Of a stretch of DNA of 64,000 nucleotides, positions 45,617 through 59,527 are shown piece after piece. The stretch is from Sipunculus nudus. Taxonomy: Eukaryota; Annelida; Sipuncula; Golfingiida; Sipunculidae. The notes beneath the pieces were generated by a model. That model saw only the letters and a list, made by a program, of their open reading frames with translations. It ran no database searches and had not been told where the DNA came from. The position numbers and the translations under genes were made by a program. Where the stretch lies: assembly GCA_026874595.1 (NCBI GenBank), contig CM049307.1:27130362-27194361 (forward strand). Direction: 5' to 3'. Every line of letters starts with the position of its first letter. Within the stretch, counting starts at the first letter, position 1.

Positions 45617-45727
45617 ATGCCGGCGATGACAATCTCAGCTAAGCTGGACCGGTCGGACGGTTCCACACCCTGGGGATTCCGTCTTCAAGGAGGGAAAGAT
45701 TTTAGTGCACCGCTGACTATTCAACGG
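45617..45727 (+). CDS. First coding exon of an ALP/Enigma/Zasp-type PDZ(-LIM) protein
   Basis: Encodes 37 residues from ATG to a splice donor (CGG|GTGAGTAAG, phase 0). Residues 17-37, [21 protein letters not shown], contain the carboxylate-binding PWGF loop and the LQGGKDF...PLTI signature that opens the PDZ domain of PDLIM1-4, LDB3/Cypher and insect Zasp. In that family the PDZ domain binds alpha-actinin at Z-discs and stress fibres, and LIM domains follow. The family's exon 1 usually ends at about this point. The ATG has A at -3 and lies about 40 bases after a TATA box. The 15-residue N-terminal extension ([15 protein letters not shown]) is longer than in vertebrates. The rest of the gene is not visible in the window, so the exact member cannot be named. 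Confidence 0.88.
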
Positions 45728-46453
45728 GTGAGTAAGCTTGGATTGTCGTGAGCGTTCCCTCTGATTGTGGGCGTCAGTGAGGTTCACAGAGTACAGGGAT
45801 TGCTGCCCCAGCTGTCAGTTCTCACAAAAATCACTGTGATTTTTTTAAAATCTTTAAATATACGTCTATAAGTCACTGGTTATATAATGGATTTCTTTTA
45901 TACCGGCACTTTTAACGGGTGTATGTAATATTTTGATTTTTCGGGAAACCCCTATTGGGGCCCCATAGACTGGTACCAGGACTGGTTTTCCTCTCACCTG
46001 GGCTGCACGTATCTCGACCTCTTTCTGGGGCAAGAGGCTCCATAAATGGAAGATCCTTTTCCTGGATGCTAAATATATTACATACACCAAAGAGTGTTGG
46101 TATCACTGGCCATCAGAAGCATGCCCAAGTCACACATGGTCCCACGGGCTGAGTTTATTTACCAACTGTCAAAACTACCCCCCCCCCCCCCTCCCACTTG
46201 CAGAAAGCTTCACTGTATGTGCATGCCTGCACAGATTGTATATCATATGCAATGGTGTTGATACAGCTCTGTGAATGCGGGCTGGGCAGTATTTATAAAT
46301 ACACTGCACCACTGTATAGAATATGGAGCTTCATATCATTGCAATATACATTACATTTATATATGTACAGTACTTTTATGCATAATATATGTATATTCAT
46401 AACTTATTTATGTTGGCAATTGTTTACAAGTTAAATCATAATTTCATTTGAAT

Positions 46454-46475
46454 TATATATACATATATATATATA

Positions 46476-46512
<37 letters not shown>
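46454..46512. repeat. TA microsatellite
   Basis: AT/TA dinucleotide run with a few interruptions. A C-run of about 14 bases lies 260 bp upstream near 46178-46191. Confidence 0.95.
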
Positions 46513-46515
<3 letters not shown>

Positions 46516-46742
46516 TTATTAGTATTAATGATAAAGTGATTGTAAAATCAAAATGAACATGGTGTTTTCCTTGGTTTTTAGAGATGGATTTTAAATAGTG
46601 TGCAGAATATTGTTGTAGTTTTGCTGGCTTTTGATAGCCTGACCCTAACCATACTTACCGTTCAGCATTGAGTCATATATTGTGGATTAGTTGAATCACA
46701 TCAATCAAGCCAGTCCTAACATGAGCCCCTAGACACATTCAT

Positions 46743-46842
46743 AATAAATCAGTAGTTTTTCAAAAACAATACATGCTTCCACCAAGTAACTTACTTGGAG
46801 GATGCATATATCATTTTTGTTTTAAAAAACTACTGATTTATT
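46743..46842. repeat. 100-bp near-palindrome (hairpin)
   Basis: AATAAATCAGTAGTTTTT (46743-46760) is repeated in inverse at the far end (AAAAAACTACTGATTTATT, to 46842). The centre CCAAGTAACTTACTTGG is itself a palindrome. The arms pair over most of 45 bp with small bulges. This could be a small foldback element of Tc1/mariner type or a hairpin RNA precursor; it lies in the intron of the PDZ gene. Confidence 0.7.
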
Positions 46843-47204
46843 CTGATTTTACACATCAGGTGCCTGTGCCCTTTAGATGTTACAAGTCTTGACAACTGTT
46901 AACTGGAGTTTGTTAACCAAAGATTCTGAATTAGAAGATCCTGTCAAATATCAGAGTGTTGTGTTTTTTCTATTTATTTAAAAAAAAATAACAGTATAGC
47001 GCCTTGCAGGCTCTATTTATTTAAATATCTTTTTTCTTGGAAAGTCTCAGTGTAAAATGTTCATATTTTGTGCAACCTTGGTTTAAGATTAAAACCGTTT
47101 CTGGGTATAGTATATCCCATAGTGACAGCCTGACAGGAGCATAAAGGCATTTTTACCAAGATATACAAGTAATACAACATAAACTGCAGGTATTTTCTTT
47201 TTAT

Positions 47205-48501
47205 CAAGGTTGGGGCCAGTTACATTGAAAAGTAATCATTACAATTACAATTACTTCCAAAAATCCAAATTAAAATATAAATTACTTAAATTTGAAAAGT
47301 AATTAATTACTTTCAATTAATATTTTTAAAATTATACAGCGGCATGATTCATGTTAAGTATCATTCATGGTAGAAAGACCAACTGATTAAATTTTATGAA
47401 AGGAAAAACTGCAAACAGCCATATCCAGACTGGTGTCATATATAAAAGTGCACAGTAACTATACTTATGATAATATATCATTGCATAATGATCAAATTTA
47501 CACTTTTTCTCTTATGGAAAGGCAAAACTGGGTGTCATCATCATATATAAACATTGCATGTATTCTTTATAGCATCAGGCACTGAAACATTTGCTGAATT
47601 AGTGTTTTGACACAAAATAGAAATATCTGAAAGCACATATGGGTAAACTATAGTTTAAACATATTATCTTGAAGTCATTTGTGCAAAAAATTTCATCTAA
47701 TATTCTTTTATCACATCCTTTATTGGGTAAAATATCTTGCTTCCTGATAACACTGGCATGTGCTAGTTTGAGCACATTTGGAAATAATTGTTGGTTTAAA
47801 CCTTTGATGATGAAAAACCTTTTTAGCGATTACCTTAATCCTATACAGTAATCCTACACATGAGGATTAGTAGAGAATGTTCAAGTGTTAGAGCCAGCCA
47901 ACTGAGACTGGAAGCCCTGCTATCTTGATAGCTATCTCTATTTGCCTCAATGGCCAATGACTTGAGGTAATTCTTGAGGTATGACTTGAGGTAATTCTGA
48001 TATTAGCCTTCCCTGATCATTAGCCCCTTGTTCCTGTGGCTCTCTGACTGTCAGCTAATTAGCAGATAAACACTGGTGTAACCAGATCAGTGTGAGTATG
48101 TTCCAGCCTCCATTTTAGTGAAAGTGTGAAATGTAGCTAGCCCACACTCGTTGTAGTGTAGCTGTGGACAGTGGTACAGCTTGTTACTTTATCTACATTG
48201 CAGTGGAGGCATTTGCAAAAAAAGGCCTGACCCAAGGCCTTACAATCCTTACCCAAGAGTGTTTTGATAAACAGTGCAAAGGAATGAGGTATAAGGTACA
48301 GTGCTCTGCCATGAATTTGGAAAGTAATCGGAAAGTAATTAAAAAGTAATTGAAATTACATCTATTTTTACCCCTGTAATCATTACAATTACAATTTCTT
48401 GTAATTGAATTTTGTTCAATTACAAATTATATTCAATTACTTGAAAACATGTAATTAATTACCGGTCATTACAATTACACATTACAATTACCCAAACCCT
48501 C
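47205..48501. mobile_element. Non-autonomous hAT-type DNA transposon
   Basis: The ends CAAGGTTGGGG (47205) and CCCAAACCCTC (ending 48501) are imperfect inverted repeats, followed inward by mirrored TAATCATTACAATTACAATTAC-rich stretches (47230-47340 and 48310-48490). The flanks CTTTTTAT (47197-47204) and CTTTTCAT (48502-48509) form an 8-bp target duplication with one mismatch, the size typical of hAT elements. The 1.3-kb body has no transposase reading frame; frames at 47669-47851 and 48164-48349 are short and unlike one. It probably moves, or moved, by a related autonomous element. Confidence 0.72.
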
Positions 48502-50089
48502 CTTTTCATAAACCATTGTCATTCATTCTGTGTAAACATGCAAAGTATATTGAGTCAAGATTCAGGGCAATTCTACTTATTTGATCTGAGTCCATTGTAA
48601 TATACCTTGTTACTTAACAAGATCAGAGAACCAACATGGCAAGCTGTAATTTTGGAAGTATTAGGGAGATTTCTCATAAAAATCTGTCCTAGACCCAAAA
48701 TTTTAGCCATATTTCTAATAGCATTAAATACACTTCTTTTCTTTCACTAATCTTCTTTTCTGGTTCCTTTCAGCCTTGTTCATATGTAAGTGTCAAGAAC
48801 AGGCCATTGACCTGTATGACTGTCAAAATTACAATGAAGCCATCAATCTTCAGGCATGGGAAGTTGGATAGAATCTCTGTTTTCTGCAAAATACAGTGAT
48901 ACAACTAAATCAGCATGCAAAGATGAATTTAACATACTCTTCATTGTGAATAAATTATACTTATTAGTTTTAACCTCTAATTAACTGACTGGGGAAGATG
49001 CATCTAATTAAGCCCTCTGGGATCATACAGGTCCTGTTGCAGTATTTGTTCATCTGGTGAATACTTTGTTATTCTTTTGGTCTCTGAAAGGTTGTGAATA
49101 TTGGCAGTGTGAATATTTCATAAGCTCAGATATTTAATCATAAGTTAGATGTTCAGCGAAAAGTTAAACATATATTGTCCATTTCAGAAACTGTGAATAA
49201 TCATTAACAGATGCGTGTGTACATAAATCCTTCGAAAGACAGCTGTTGACTTATATATTCCAGGTTATTCATTATTGGAAACAAAAAAACTAAATAACAC
49301 AAATAGTATTTTCAATTTCATGAATCATTACATAATCTACAGATGTATTTTTTGGAGCCACAGCATGTGTGATCTGTTCATTGTCCTGTTAACGACTGAG
49401 AGGTGATTGACACAAGCAGCAGTCTTTAATCATTTATTATTAAGGATGAGTAACTGGCATATTTTCTGCTTGGGTTATTTACGGTCTTTTCATGGGTGAT
49501 TTGTCAGTGTTTATAGCAACAATATTGTGCCTCCTGGAGTCAGGCATATAAAATATTAGGATGGAGAATTAATCTGATACAGATGGTGACTAATGGATAC
49601 AGCTGTTAAGCGGAGCAGCTGCCTGTGGAGTACAATATTTGGCAGGTCAGGGTGGGAAGGTGGGAAGTTATGTTATTTTATCCTCAGGGTCTCCATTATT
49701 AGTGAACTGCTTGATCCATATCACATGAAGATAAGTTTTTGCTAGCATCCACTCCCCCTCTAATTTATAGAAAAGCAAACACAATGTCAGATATTTTGAA
49801 CAAATGCACTGGAATTCTTTACAAAATAAGTTTTTTGTACCATATCATGTCATGTTCAGCATCTATAAAATTGCCTCAGTGGTGATTTAGTGCTAACTGA
49901 AGTGAAGTTTTGATCACTCTCCATGATGAAAATGATGAAATGTCACCACTCAAAGGTAATGGAGGGCTTTATAGTCCCTGATATCCCCAACAGTGTCTGT
50001 CTCAATCTCATTTGACCTTACTGTACACTTTGCATTCCTATTTTTTTACCCATTCATTTTTGTTGCCTTCTCAGCTTCTTGATGAGCAT

Positions 50090-50320
50090 ACAAGTTCCAA
50101 ACATATAGCAATAATAGGCACTAGAAGGTTGTTCATTCCACATTTGCCTGTCCCCATGACCAGCCCCCATTCCATCCTGGGTGAGGAGAGCGTGCACCCT
50201 TGTGGTTAAGACTTTGGCCGGGAGTGCTAGTGCAGAAAGCAGCCAGAACAGGATGTGAACCCACAACTTGCAGTCACAGGTTTAACAGCCAATAATTTAA
50301 ACCATTATGCCACCATGGTG
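50090..50320 (-). mobile_element. tRNA-derived SINE
   Basis: Read on the - strand, the head contains an A box TGGCATAATGG (50302-50312) and, about 40 bases later, a B box GGTTCACATCC (50251-50261), the internal RNA polymerase III promoter of a tRNA-like head. A non-tRNA body follows (50110-50240). The exact tail end and target duplication were not resolved. It lies antisense to the PDZ gene in the presumed intron. Confidence 0.6.
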
Positions 50321-50763
50321 AAATCTCCCCTTATCTGCTGAGATTTGATCATCTCTCTTGTGTTAATCCATCCTCTGTTCAGTTTCATGATCATATTTAG
50401 CCAAATGTGTAAGAATAAACTGACACCACAAGGCTTGTTATGTCCTGTCATGTGCTTGTTTATTATTATATCAGGCTTCATTCTCATTAAATTTGTGGTG
50501 TCAACTACTGAATATGAAAAAAAAAATAATAAATAAATGCTACAGCTTGAAAAAGGGTAATTTAGAAATAGAAATGTGATCTAAAGTATAAGAAAACATA
50601 ATTAGTTGTACATACTGGTTTTTGGTAAAAAATTTATCACTGTCAAGGCTTAGTTTCAATGTATGTAACATTTATAAACATGATGTATACTTTAACATTA
50701 CATATACATTTTCAGCACCAATGTACATATACTAAATCTACACCTCTACAGTAGTCTAAATAA

Positions 50764-51167
50764 CAGGGCTAGACATTAATGGTTAACAGCTTGCCTGGGG
50801 CAGGTAAAAGTTTCAGAAAATGTTGGTGGGGCAACCAAAAGTCAGCTCCCAATATTGGAGCAAGTGGGTGCAAAATAAACAGGTCTTTACCCAAAGGCCA
50901 CGAATCTTCAAGGATCTTCAGTTAGCCATTTTCTTTCTTGGAGAAGGAAATTATATTGACAAGACCTTTTCATCTTAAATTACCTTTACTAATTAACAAA
51001 CAAACATTTCAACACTTTTTTTGTCTGTCATACACAATCATGCAACACTATCATATGGAAAATACTTTCAGCCATGTTGCAATTAATAATTTTTGTAGGG
51101 CAGGTAAGTTTTAGATGTTATGTGCCTGACTGGGCAAGTACTTTTCAAAAGTTTATGTTAAGTCCCC
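50764..51167. mobile_element. Short hAT-like non-autonomous element
   Basis: The left end CAGGGCTAGACATTAAT (50764) resembles the inverse of the right end (TTATGTTAAGTCCCC, to about 51166). GGCAGGTAA near the left and GGGCAGGTAAG/GGGCAAGTA near the right are repeated inside. CAGGG ends are usual for hAT. No convincing 8-bp target duplication was found, so the boundaries are provisional. Confidence 0.4.
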
Positions 51168-54100
51168 AATATAGGAGGATAAGTCTTCACCTTGGGGGAA
51201 CACAGTGAAGTATTATATAGAATGCAAACAACTTAGCTGTAATAAGGTCTGTTGCTAGTATGTCATGGCAGAATGCTGCAGAGATGGTTATTGTTGATAC
51301 AGCTGATGAAGCAGCCATCACAAGCATGTACAGTATTGTATAAGACTACTCTCAAGGCTTGCTGCAGCAGCACGTACTCAGTGACTGTTACAGCTTGGAA
51401 GACTGGTGCTGCTGCTGAACCAGGACCAGACATATGGTGTGATCAGATAGGTGTCTGAGGTGACTTACTGCATGCTGCTAAGTCACATCAGCTGTCAGTG
51501 TGAGCAGATGAGAGGATGTTGTATAGCCACAATAGTTCACTCTATCTAGTATTCACCAGCAACAAAAGTTCAACAAATGGCTATTTGTTATTCTGCATTT
51601 CAAATCTAGGAAATTCTGAGCCCTATGGGTTTTTTTTGTTAAAATTGCACTTAATTGACAATTAAATGTTGAAAGAATGTCACAAAAATAATAACATACA
51701 CTTTTCTTGAAATCCTGATGTTCATGGACCTGTTTTACAACATCTTGATTAATTGTCTGTGGAATTGTGCTTTGTTAAAGACGGGTCTCAGATGGGTAAT
51801 ATTACGGAGTCGGAAAAGTCTGCCCGTTCCTTAACCTTAACCTGTAGTTGCAGTAACTGAGCAATATTTGATGGAATTTCATAAAACTTGCTACAACTAT
51901 TAACCAATGGATTATTATGCTGGAGTTTGATTCTCAACACAGTCCATACATTATGAATCAGTCACAAGACTTCAGTGTTGCTGTGATGAATGAACAGAAA
52001 TTTGATAGATTTTTAAGAAACTCATTTTAAATATTTAACAATAGAGCTTCTCATAGGATATCAATTCTCAGTAAAATTGTGCATATTTAATGAGACCAGA
52101 GGTCACCAGACATGTGGTATTACAGTGATAATTAGGCTAGTATGGATTTTGATTAAGTTCATTATGAATGTTTAAGCAATAAAGGAATTCACAAATCTGT
52201 GTATATTTAATAAGTTTAGTTGTCATAGGACATATGACAGATGTTTTATGCACTTTTCTGGTGCTCTTGAATTACAGGGCCTGGACTGTTTGGTAAGGCA
52301 TCAACTAACAACAAGCTTGTGCATAAATATAGCAGTGGATTCTGCAAGGTGGATCCATATATTTTGAAAAGTAAATGACAGCTCATTGTTTTGGAACCAA
52401 GTAACTCAAACATTCAACCTTTTTTTCAAGAGGTGTGTATCTTATTTTTAATGAAGATTTTATTCAAGTTAGCATGTGTTTTATATCATATTTGATGGCT
52501 GAAGCTAGTGCTATAAACAGCCAGGTAACTGCACTGATGATAACCACAACATGAGAGACAGGTGAGGTAAGCCCTGAGTACCAATACAATACAGAACTGA
52601 TTGTTTGTGTGACATGTTTATAGACATATGGAGATACATCACATTGAACGTGCCAAGGCCCGTGTCCAGATGGGTCTCACTATTTATAAAGGTAACTACA
52701 CCATTGCATGGTCCATGCACCTCACTGTGCGCATTACTTATCATCATAAAGAAATGAGTCATTAATCTTATTTGTTGAAGGGAAGATTATACATAATATA
52801 CTTGGAGAGCCGTATTTTATGATCACACCGGCATTACCATTACAGAAGAATATCTTTGCAGGGTCTGTTTTTTATAGTGCAGGCAATTGACATAGCATAT
52901 TACCTACCATGCAGATGCTATTAATACTAAGGGTCTTGGCAGCAATATCAAAGAATATTTAGTATACTTCATTTGCTGAATATAAGGAATTATGAAATGG
53001 GTTGTTTAAACAGTCTTGAAAGTATGTGCATTCTGATGTATCAGAATGTAATGAGTACTATGATGTGTTATAGAACATAGAACTTATAAATTGAGCAGTT
53101 CACTTGAAAACATGCACCATACCAACATCATATTTACATGCCCAGGGTCATATGATCTTCATATTAAAAAATCTCCTGTTTAATTTGGATGTTCCATCTC
53201 TGTTTTGCATTAGTTGCTAATTACACCAAAATTGTTGTGTTCCAATACATGGGAGATATTTAATTTGGGAGTTGACATGATAAACACAGCAAAAATAGTA
53301 CCTACAGAATGGTGAGAATAAAACGTGTACAGATAAAAATAGGACATATTAAAAAACCTGGTGCAACTTGTGTATTATAGAAAAAAATTCACTTCACTTG
53401 CCATGGGCACTTCACGTATGGCCTAATTTAATGACTGCAAATGGTTTGGATGCAATAATTGCCTATCCTGATCAGACTGAATTACAAATTTAAATAAAAT
53501 TTACATTTTGCTTTTAAATTCTTGTGTGTATATGTTCAAAAATTATGATTCCAATTAGAATCTTATGCAAATAAAGAACACTTTAATACATGTCAGTGTC
53601 AATAAGACGAGTGGCCCTGATTAAAACAGACAGAACTGAAGGTGTCATAGATATGGGTAGAGGTGAGGAAGGGCTGGAAGGGAAAAACTATACGGATATA
53701 GTCTATATTTTCCAAGTTAGGGATATTTAAGAAAGCGAGTTTAAGGAAAAGAGGGTTTTTAAAAGATAAGGTGTTAGGGTTCTGTTCAGTTGATATTTAT
53801 TAACTTGAGCTTTTACAGCACTACAGCTGTAGAGCTGGGACAGAGACTGTTTTATCCCTGTGTTTCTTCCTTTGTGAACTTTGAAGTGAACCCACTGGAA
53901 CTTGTGGCACCAAAACATTAGAGATGTGAGGTTAGAGAGACAAAACAGACCAGACATATAAATGATCTGACCACATTTCAGGAAGGGGCAGTGTGCTCAG
54001 AAGCAGATACACAAAGAGGGGTCGGTCTTGTGTGTGTGTTATTTTGAAAATCAGCTCTGCTGTGTAGCTGTTCAACAGACTGCTGCTGTACTCTAGCTTG

Positions 54101-57100
54101 AAAACAAAAACCAGGCTTACAACTAGCTTGTGCTAAGCACTGTGTTAAAGAGTCTACCAGGATAGCAGGTTCAAGTGAATGATTGCTGTTTGCAGTTATT
54201 AGTTCATTTGTGAACATTTACAGCTTTCTATATCTGTCAGCACTAATTTTAGCACCTGTGAAACACTTGTGTTTGATTAATACTCTGGGTACAGGACTGA
54301 GATTAAATATAGCTTGCATTTTGATCATTAGGAGCATGTTACAATCACATTTATAATAACTCTTGTCTGTTGATAACAAGTAATTTCATTTGCGTACCAG
54401 AGACACAGCTAGATAGCTTCTTTATGATGGAGCATTAATTATTAATTATCAGTAGGGGGCAATATTATGGGGTTCTCTGTCAGAATGATCATGAAAGATA
54501 AGTCTCAGTCAAACTGTCATGCAGTGAATCTGTGAGTGTTAGGATTTATCATCAGTGTCACACTGCAAAAAAGGGAGGTTGATATATAGTAGTCGGCTCA
54601 ATGTCTCGTGTTTGTCTGGCCGTCCATACATTTTTACTTTAACTTTTCATGTGCTACATGATAACTTTAAAAAGTGCTCCTTAGATCTACTTTTATTTAA
54701 AGGGGCTGACCATTATACCTTGTGGGTTTCTATATCTGTTAGACTTTGGTTTATATTTTTTATTTCTTATTTTAACCGTCTTTTAATTGAAACAGTAGGT
54801 GATTTTCTTTACCTGAATTTGTCTATGCCAAATTTGGATAATTTACTTTTTTTGTGAATTTTTTAGTTTCCATGGTATTAAAATCTGTATCTCCATTTAA
54901 ACTTACTTTTACTCTCATCTATGTTGACTTAACACACCCCATGTGTATTTGACTGAATAAATGTAAAAATGAACAGCAGTTCTTGATAGGAGATCATATA
55001 AATGGAAAATATTGATCAAACATTGTGACCAATTGAATGAAGGATACTGAGTGTTCTGTTATGGCACCTATTTTTGCATTACCTTGGTCAAGTCAGAGTG
55101 ATTGCTTTTGTATCTCAATTACTGAGGGGTACCATATTTTCCAATTTATCATTTGTGAGCACAGTCTTTTCTGGTTCGGGTCAGCTTATTTATCTCAGAC
55201 TTCTGTGAGGAGTGATTGGTTCACAGCAGGAAGAATGATAGGCAGCAGCTTGAATGAAATTTACTTTTTGGTTTATGATGTGGCCCTGATGATTTGATTC
55301 CCTCGCAGAAATCTTGTATGACTTTTGTGTTTTCTAAATTCAATTTTCCTATTATTGATTTGTTGGATGTTAAAGTAATTTTAGTGGAAAGATTAATATT
55401 TATTCTGGAGGAAGGTGATGTAATATTTTTACATGGGAGGGTATTATGGATTTTCATTAGAAAATTTGACTTATTAGAAAAGTCCTTCAAATTATAATTA
55501 ACTTTTAGTGATGTGCCTTTGACATTTAAATTTATCTGAAAACTGACATTTTAAGAAGATGAACATAATTATTTAAATTAATTAACTACAAGCTTTATTC
55601 GACCATGATTAACTCTCTAACAATGTTCACTCTAAATGTTTTATTTACAAATTATTGCCAGGATTGTCATTCATGTAAATGATATGTGAATTTATTTTTG
55701 CATGGGAAAGATTTGCAGAACTTACTGAATTGTGAATCTATGTTCCCTACATGTTGGTCTATATTTAACTGGTTAACTGTACTTTACCATACTGTTCTGT
55801 ATAGTAAACCTGTAAACCCCCTGACTATGTCCTGGTCCATATTGGTCTGTATACCGGCAGGTCTATATTGGTGTGATAAGCCCAAAATGTTAGGTTTTGG
55901 ATATAGTACCTGCAGCAGTTGTATTGCTGGTCAGCAGCAGGCTGGGCTGTCAGTCATGTTATACTATAGGTGCTGCTGGGTAAGCAGTCTGAGGCTGTAG
56001 AAGCTGCACAGACTGCTGCAGACAGACTGTGATCATCTGTAATAGAAGGTGGATAGATACACATATATCACCTGGCCACTTTCATTAGGTTACTGACCAA
56101 CGCCCAAGCTCACAGTTCTGTACATGTTATGGTCTCTCAAATCACAGCAGCTCGATGCATTGATTGTGTTTTTTGCACTCCTTATATAACTATGAAACAT
56201 CCCTATCTGTATTTGATTTTAATGAGAAAAATATTTTCTGATAATAATACATATTAACATTTAATGATTTATAATAATGATGAAATTATTAGAAACTGTA
56301 AGAATGAACAATTATATAACATTGGTATGAATTATCACTCTTTTACCGGTCACCATTCACCTTGTGAAGTAAATTTTAGGAGTACTGAGTTCACCTCCGA
56401 CACAATTGGAAACAACTAAAGTATACTGTAAGTTACGCATAAAAAAATTGCTTTAAAACTTCTTGGCAATTTAGATTAGGATATAAGTTTGAATTGCACA
56501 ACTAAAAATGTAATAATTTTGATTTTGTTAGTTTTATCATATATGCAAAATATATACCAGTGAGCATTTAGCCATTGAACCCATGTTAATCAGAATGAGT
56601 ATTTATTATGTTGTCTTGTATAAATGTTTCTACCATTGGTGGCCCCAGGGGAGGTCTTGACATACCCCACAGTAAGTGTAGTGTGACATGCCAGAATCAT
56701 CATTGTACTGAATCAATGAGGATGTCACCTGGTACACAGCGAGAGTAATTACTGTCCTACCTGCACCCAGGTAACACTATCACAGGTATTCCCTGTACCC
56801 TGGATCAAAGACTGCCCCCTCCAGGCAAATTAAGGGAGGGATGAGGAAGGGAGTACATAATTATAATACAGGAGGAAATGTGTTCACTTTCTTTGAGGTA
56901 TTTATCTAAACTGAATATTTATTTTATTCATGTTATTTATTGTGTGTTGTGACTATTTTGCTTACATAAAAGAACTTTTTTTTTAAATATATGTGTGTTT
57001 GAAGGTATGTTGCAGATGCTTAGTTTGATATAAAATGAGTTTTCTAATGAGGTAATAGGTTACAAATAAGACAACAGTATTTTTCTCAATAGTGACATTA

Positions 57101-59324
57101 CTTTGATAAATGGAGAAATATGCACCTGTCTCATCACTCCGGCTCTGCCACTTCCTCGACATCATCCTTTCTGTAATCTGTAGCCACATGTTGCTGACCT
57201 TCTAACTTGTCAGTCTCTCACCAACTCGTACATTTATTTTGGCCTCTGTTTTATCTCATAACATTTCACTGTCACCAGCTCCCCCCACCCTGTCTCTCTC
57301 TTTACCTGTATGTAATGTGTGTGTGTGTGTTTCATACAGAGATATGTACCTGTGGTTACTTGATATTTTTTACATTCTCAGTGTCTCAGCTATTTATGTA
57401 GATGAAAGTCCCCACAGGTGTTCAGTAGTTTCCTTCTTACATAAAGTATTGTGTAATGTTTATACTGACAGAACTGATCTTGTGAGATTTGGAAGGACTC
57501 CGTTAGTCAAATAAACTGTCATATGAACAGTTTTGCCATGGTCACCACTCACAAGCATATGGCAGGGTATCCCAGATGTCATTGAGTCATGGACATCTTT
57601 GGAGTCACAGGTACCATCTTATGGACATTATAAATGGTAGAATTTGGATGTAATTCTACAATAATACTTTTGTTTGTCTCCTGTGGGTTGCCACTACAGA
57701 TCCTGTAATATAATCTTACAATTTAACCAGCTGGACATACCCTCAAGGCAATGCCATCAAAATGGGGTGTTAAAAAGAGGCATGGGCAGTTGGAGAAGGG
57801 AAGGATGGTGAATGGTCTACATAATTATCCTGTGAATTCTTGAGAATATGAAAATTCATTGATAAGGTTAGAATTACTAAGAGTAATTTATTACTATCAT
57901 AGACTCGTAAACAAATTTAATTTTATGTTTATATTTTGTTGAGCTTTTCAAGTGTTTTAAGTACTTTGTATTTTTTAGATCATTTTATATAATATATAAG
58001 ACACTCAACTTTCAAAGTTACAGAGACATTCTTCCTTATGCATGACCTGTCCATGCAGAGGACACTCAGAGGTCATGTCAGGTCAGGTTAGTGAATATCA
58101 GTATAAAAAGTCATTTCAGTCAGTCCAAGCTTAATTTTTACATAAGCAGTTCACCACACTTGCTGCCTCTCTCTGGTGCAGTTTAAGCTACAACTGAACA
58201 GTTCATCGTGTATAGACCTTCTGCCATATCAGATATTTAATCAGATCAACTCTCAGAGTTCACTGACCTTTCTTTGCCCTTTATTTTGCCCCATTGTCAT
58301 CAGTCTGTTTTACAATACCCAATTCTTCCTGTAGATGTCACTGTCAGTAGCAGTTCCTTACTTTGGAGCAGATCAACTCTCATGATTAACATATTTTTGT
58401 GCCCAAAAGCACACACGACCACTAGCTAACTCTCAGTGAAATCCATGCCCATCTTTTAAGATCCGTTGTAAATAAACATAGAGACAGACCAACAGATAGA
58501 CAAACATAGACAGATGCATTGATAACTAGAGAGATTGGGGTGTCAGTGTAACATCTGATTTGTTCAGATTTGTTGGCATAGGAAATGGTTCATGAAACAA
58601 GTTTGATTCATCAAATGTATAATATATAGGTAAAAAGAATATGTTACGTTGATGAAAAATGAAACAATATACAACGGCATGAGTTGTGGTACATATATTA
58701 ATGATAGGTTTTCATTTAGAAGATAAATGATTATTCTATAGCTAGACTAGACAATCACTGCCAACCCTCAGGCCAACAAACCACAGAATTCTGACTGCAG
58801 CTCGCTTGCCTTATAAGGAAGTGTCACACACTTGTATATTTACATGGTGAGGCAGAGAACAATCAGGGTGGTGTGTGGGCATTCTGACATCATGATGGAT
58901 CTTTACGCTCGTTCTGATCCAGCGGTCGTGACCACCACTAGATATAGCCAGAATATACGTCATTATAACACAGGCCCTCCTCCCAACCTGAACTCAATGC
59001 AATTACAACACAGGCTTCCCTCCTCTCGGAGTGTGAACTCTGCCCAGACACATGTTATAAATAGTTTACATTGTTGACTGTGTTTCCTGACACAATAATA
59101 GTGGTGATAAGTTTCTGTAATGGAATGTTTCCATGACCAGCCTTGTTATGACAGTTATGTGCTTTAGAAATCAAATGATTTAATACCAGTGAGTCCACAT
59201 AATGTTTTCTGCTGAGTGTTACATGAATTGGTTTGGTTATGCTACAAGTAATTGGTTAATGAGCTTATCTTCAAATCAAGTAATGCTTTGTAAGCCCATG
59301 AAAGGTGTGGGACAAAATTCCAAA

Positions 59325-59527
59325 TAGAAAATGATAGGATGGGATAGGTATAAATGAATAGGATAGAATGGAATGGAATGGAATACAATCAGGGGTTGAT
59401 GACATAGCACAGAACTGGCTGTAATCAGGCAAAAATATCATAGATATGGTTGGATATGATAAGAGTAAAAAGGATAGGATACAGAAGATAAGATCAGCTA
59501 TAACCAGATATAGAGGATAGGATATGC
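59325..59527. repeat. Degenerate GGATA/GGAAT simple repeat
   Basis: Scattered GGATA, GGAAT and GATAAGA units, including three consecutive GGAAT, over about 200 bp. The frame on the - strand through it is a by-product. Confidence 0.8.

Noticed and set aside
51252-51458. A possible exon with GC-richer, CAG-containing sequence
   Set aside because: It does not continue the PDZ domain, has no convincing splice sites around it, and other frames are closed nearby.
58042-58090. Clustered AGGTCA half-sites (also near 63460-63495) as nuclear-receptor elements
   Set aside because: Spacing and orientation are irregular and the motif is too short to support a call by eye.
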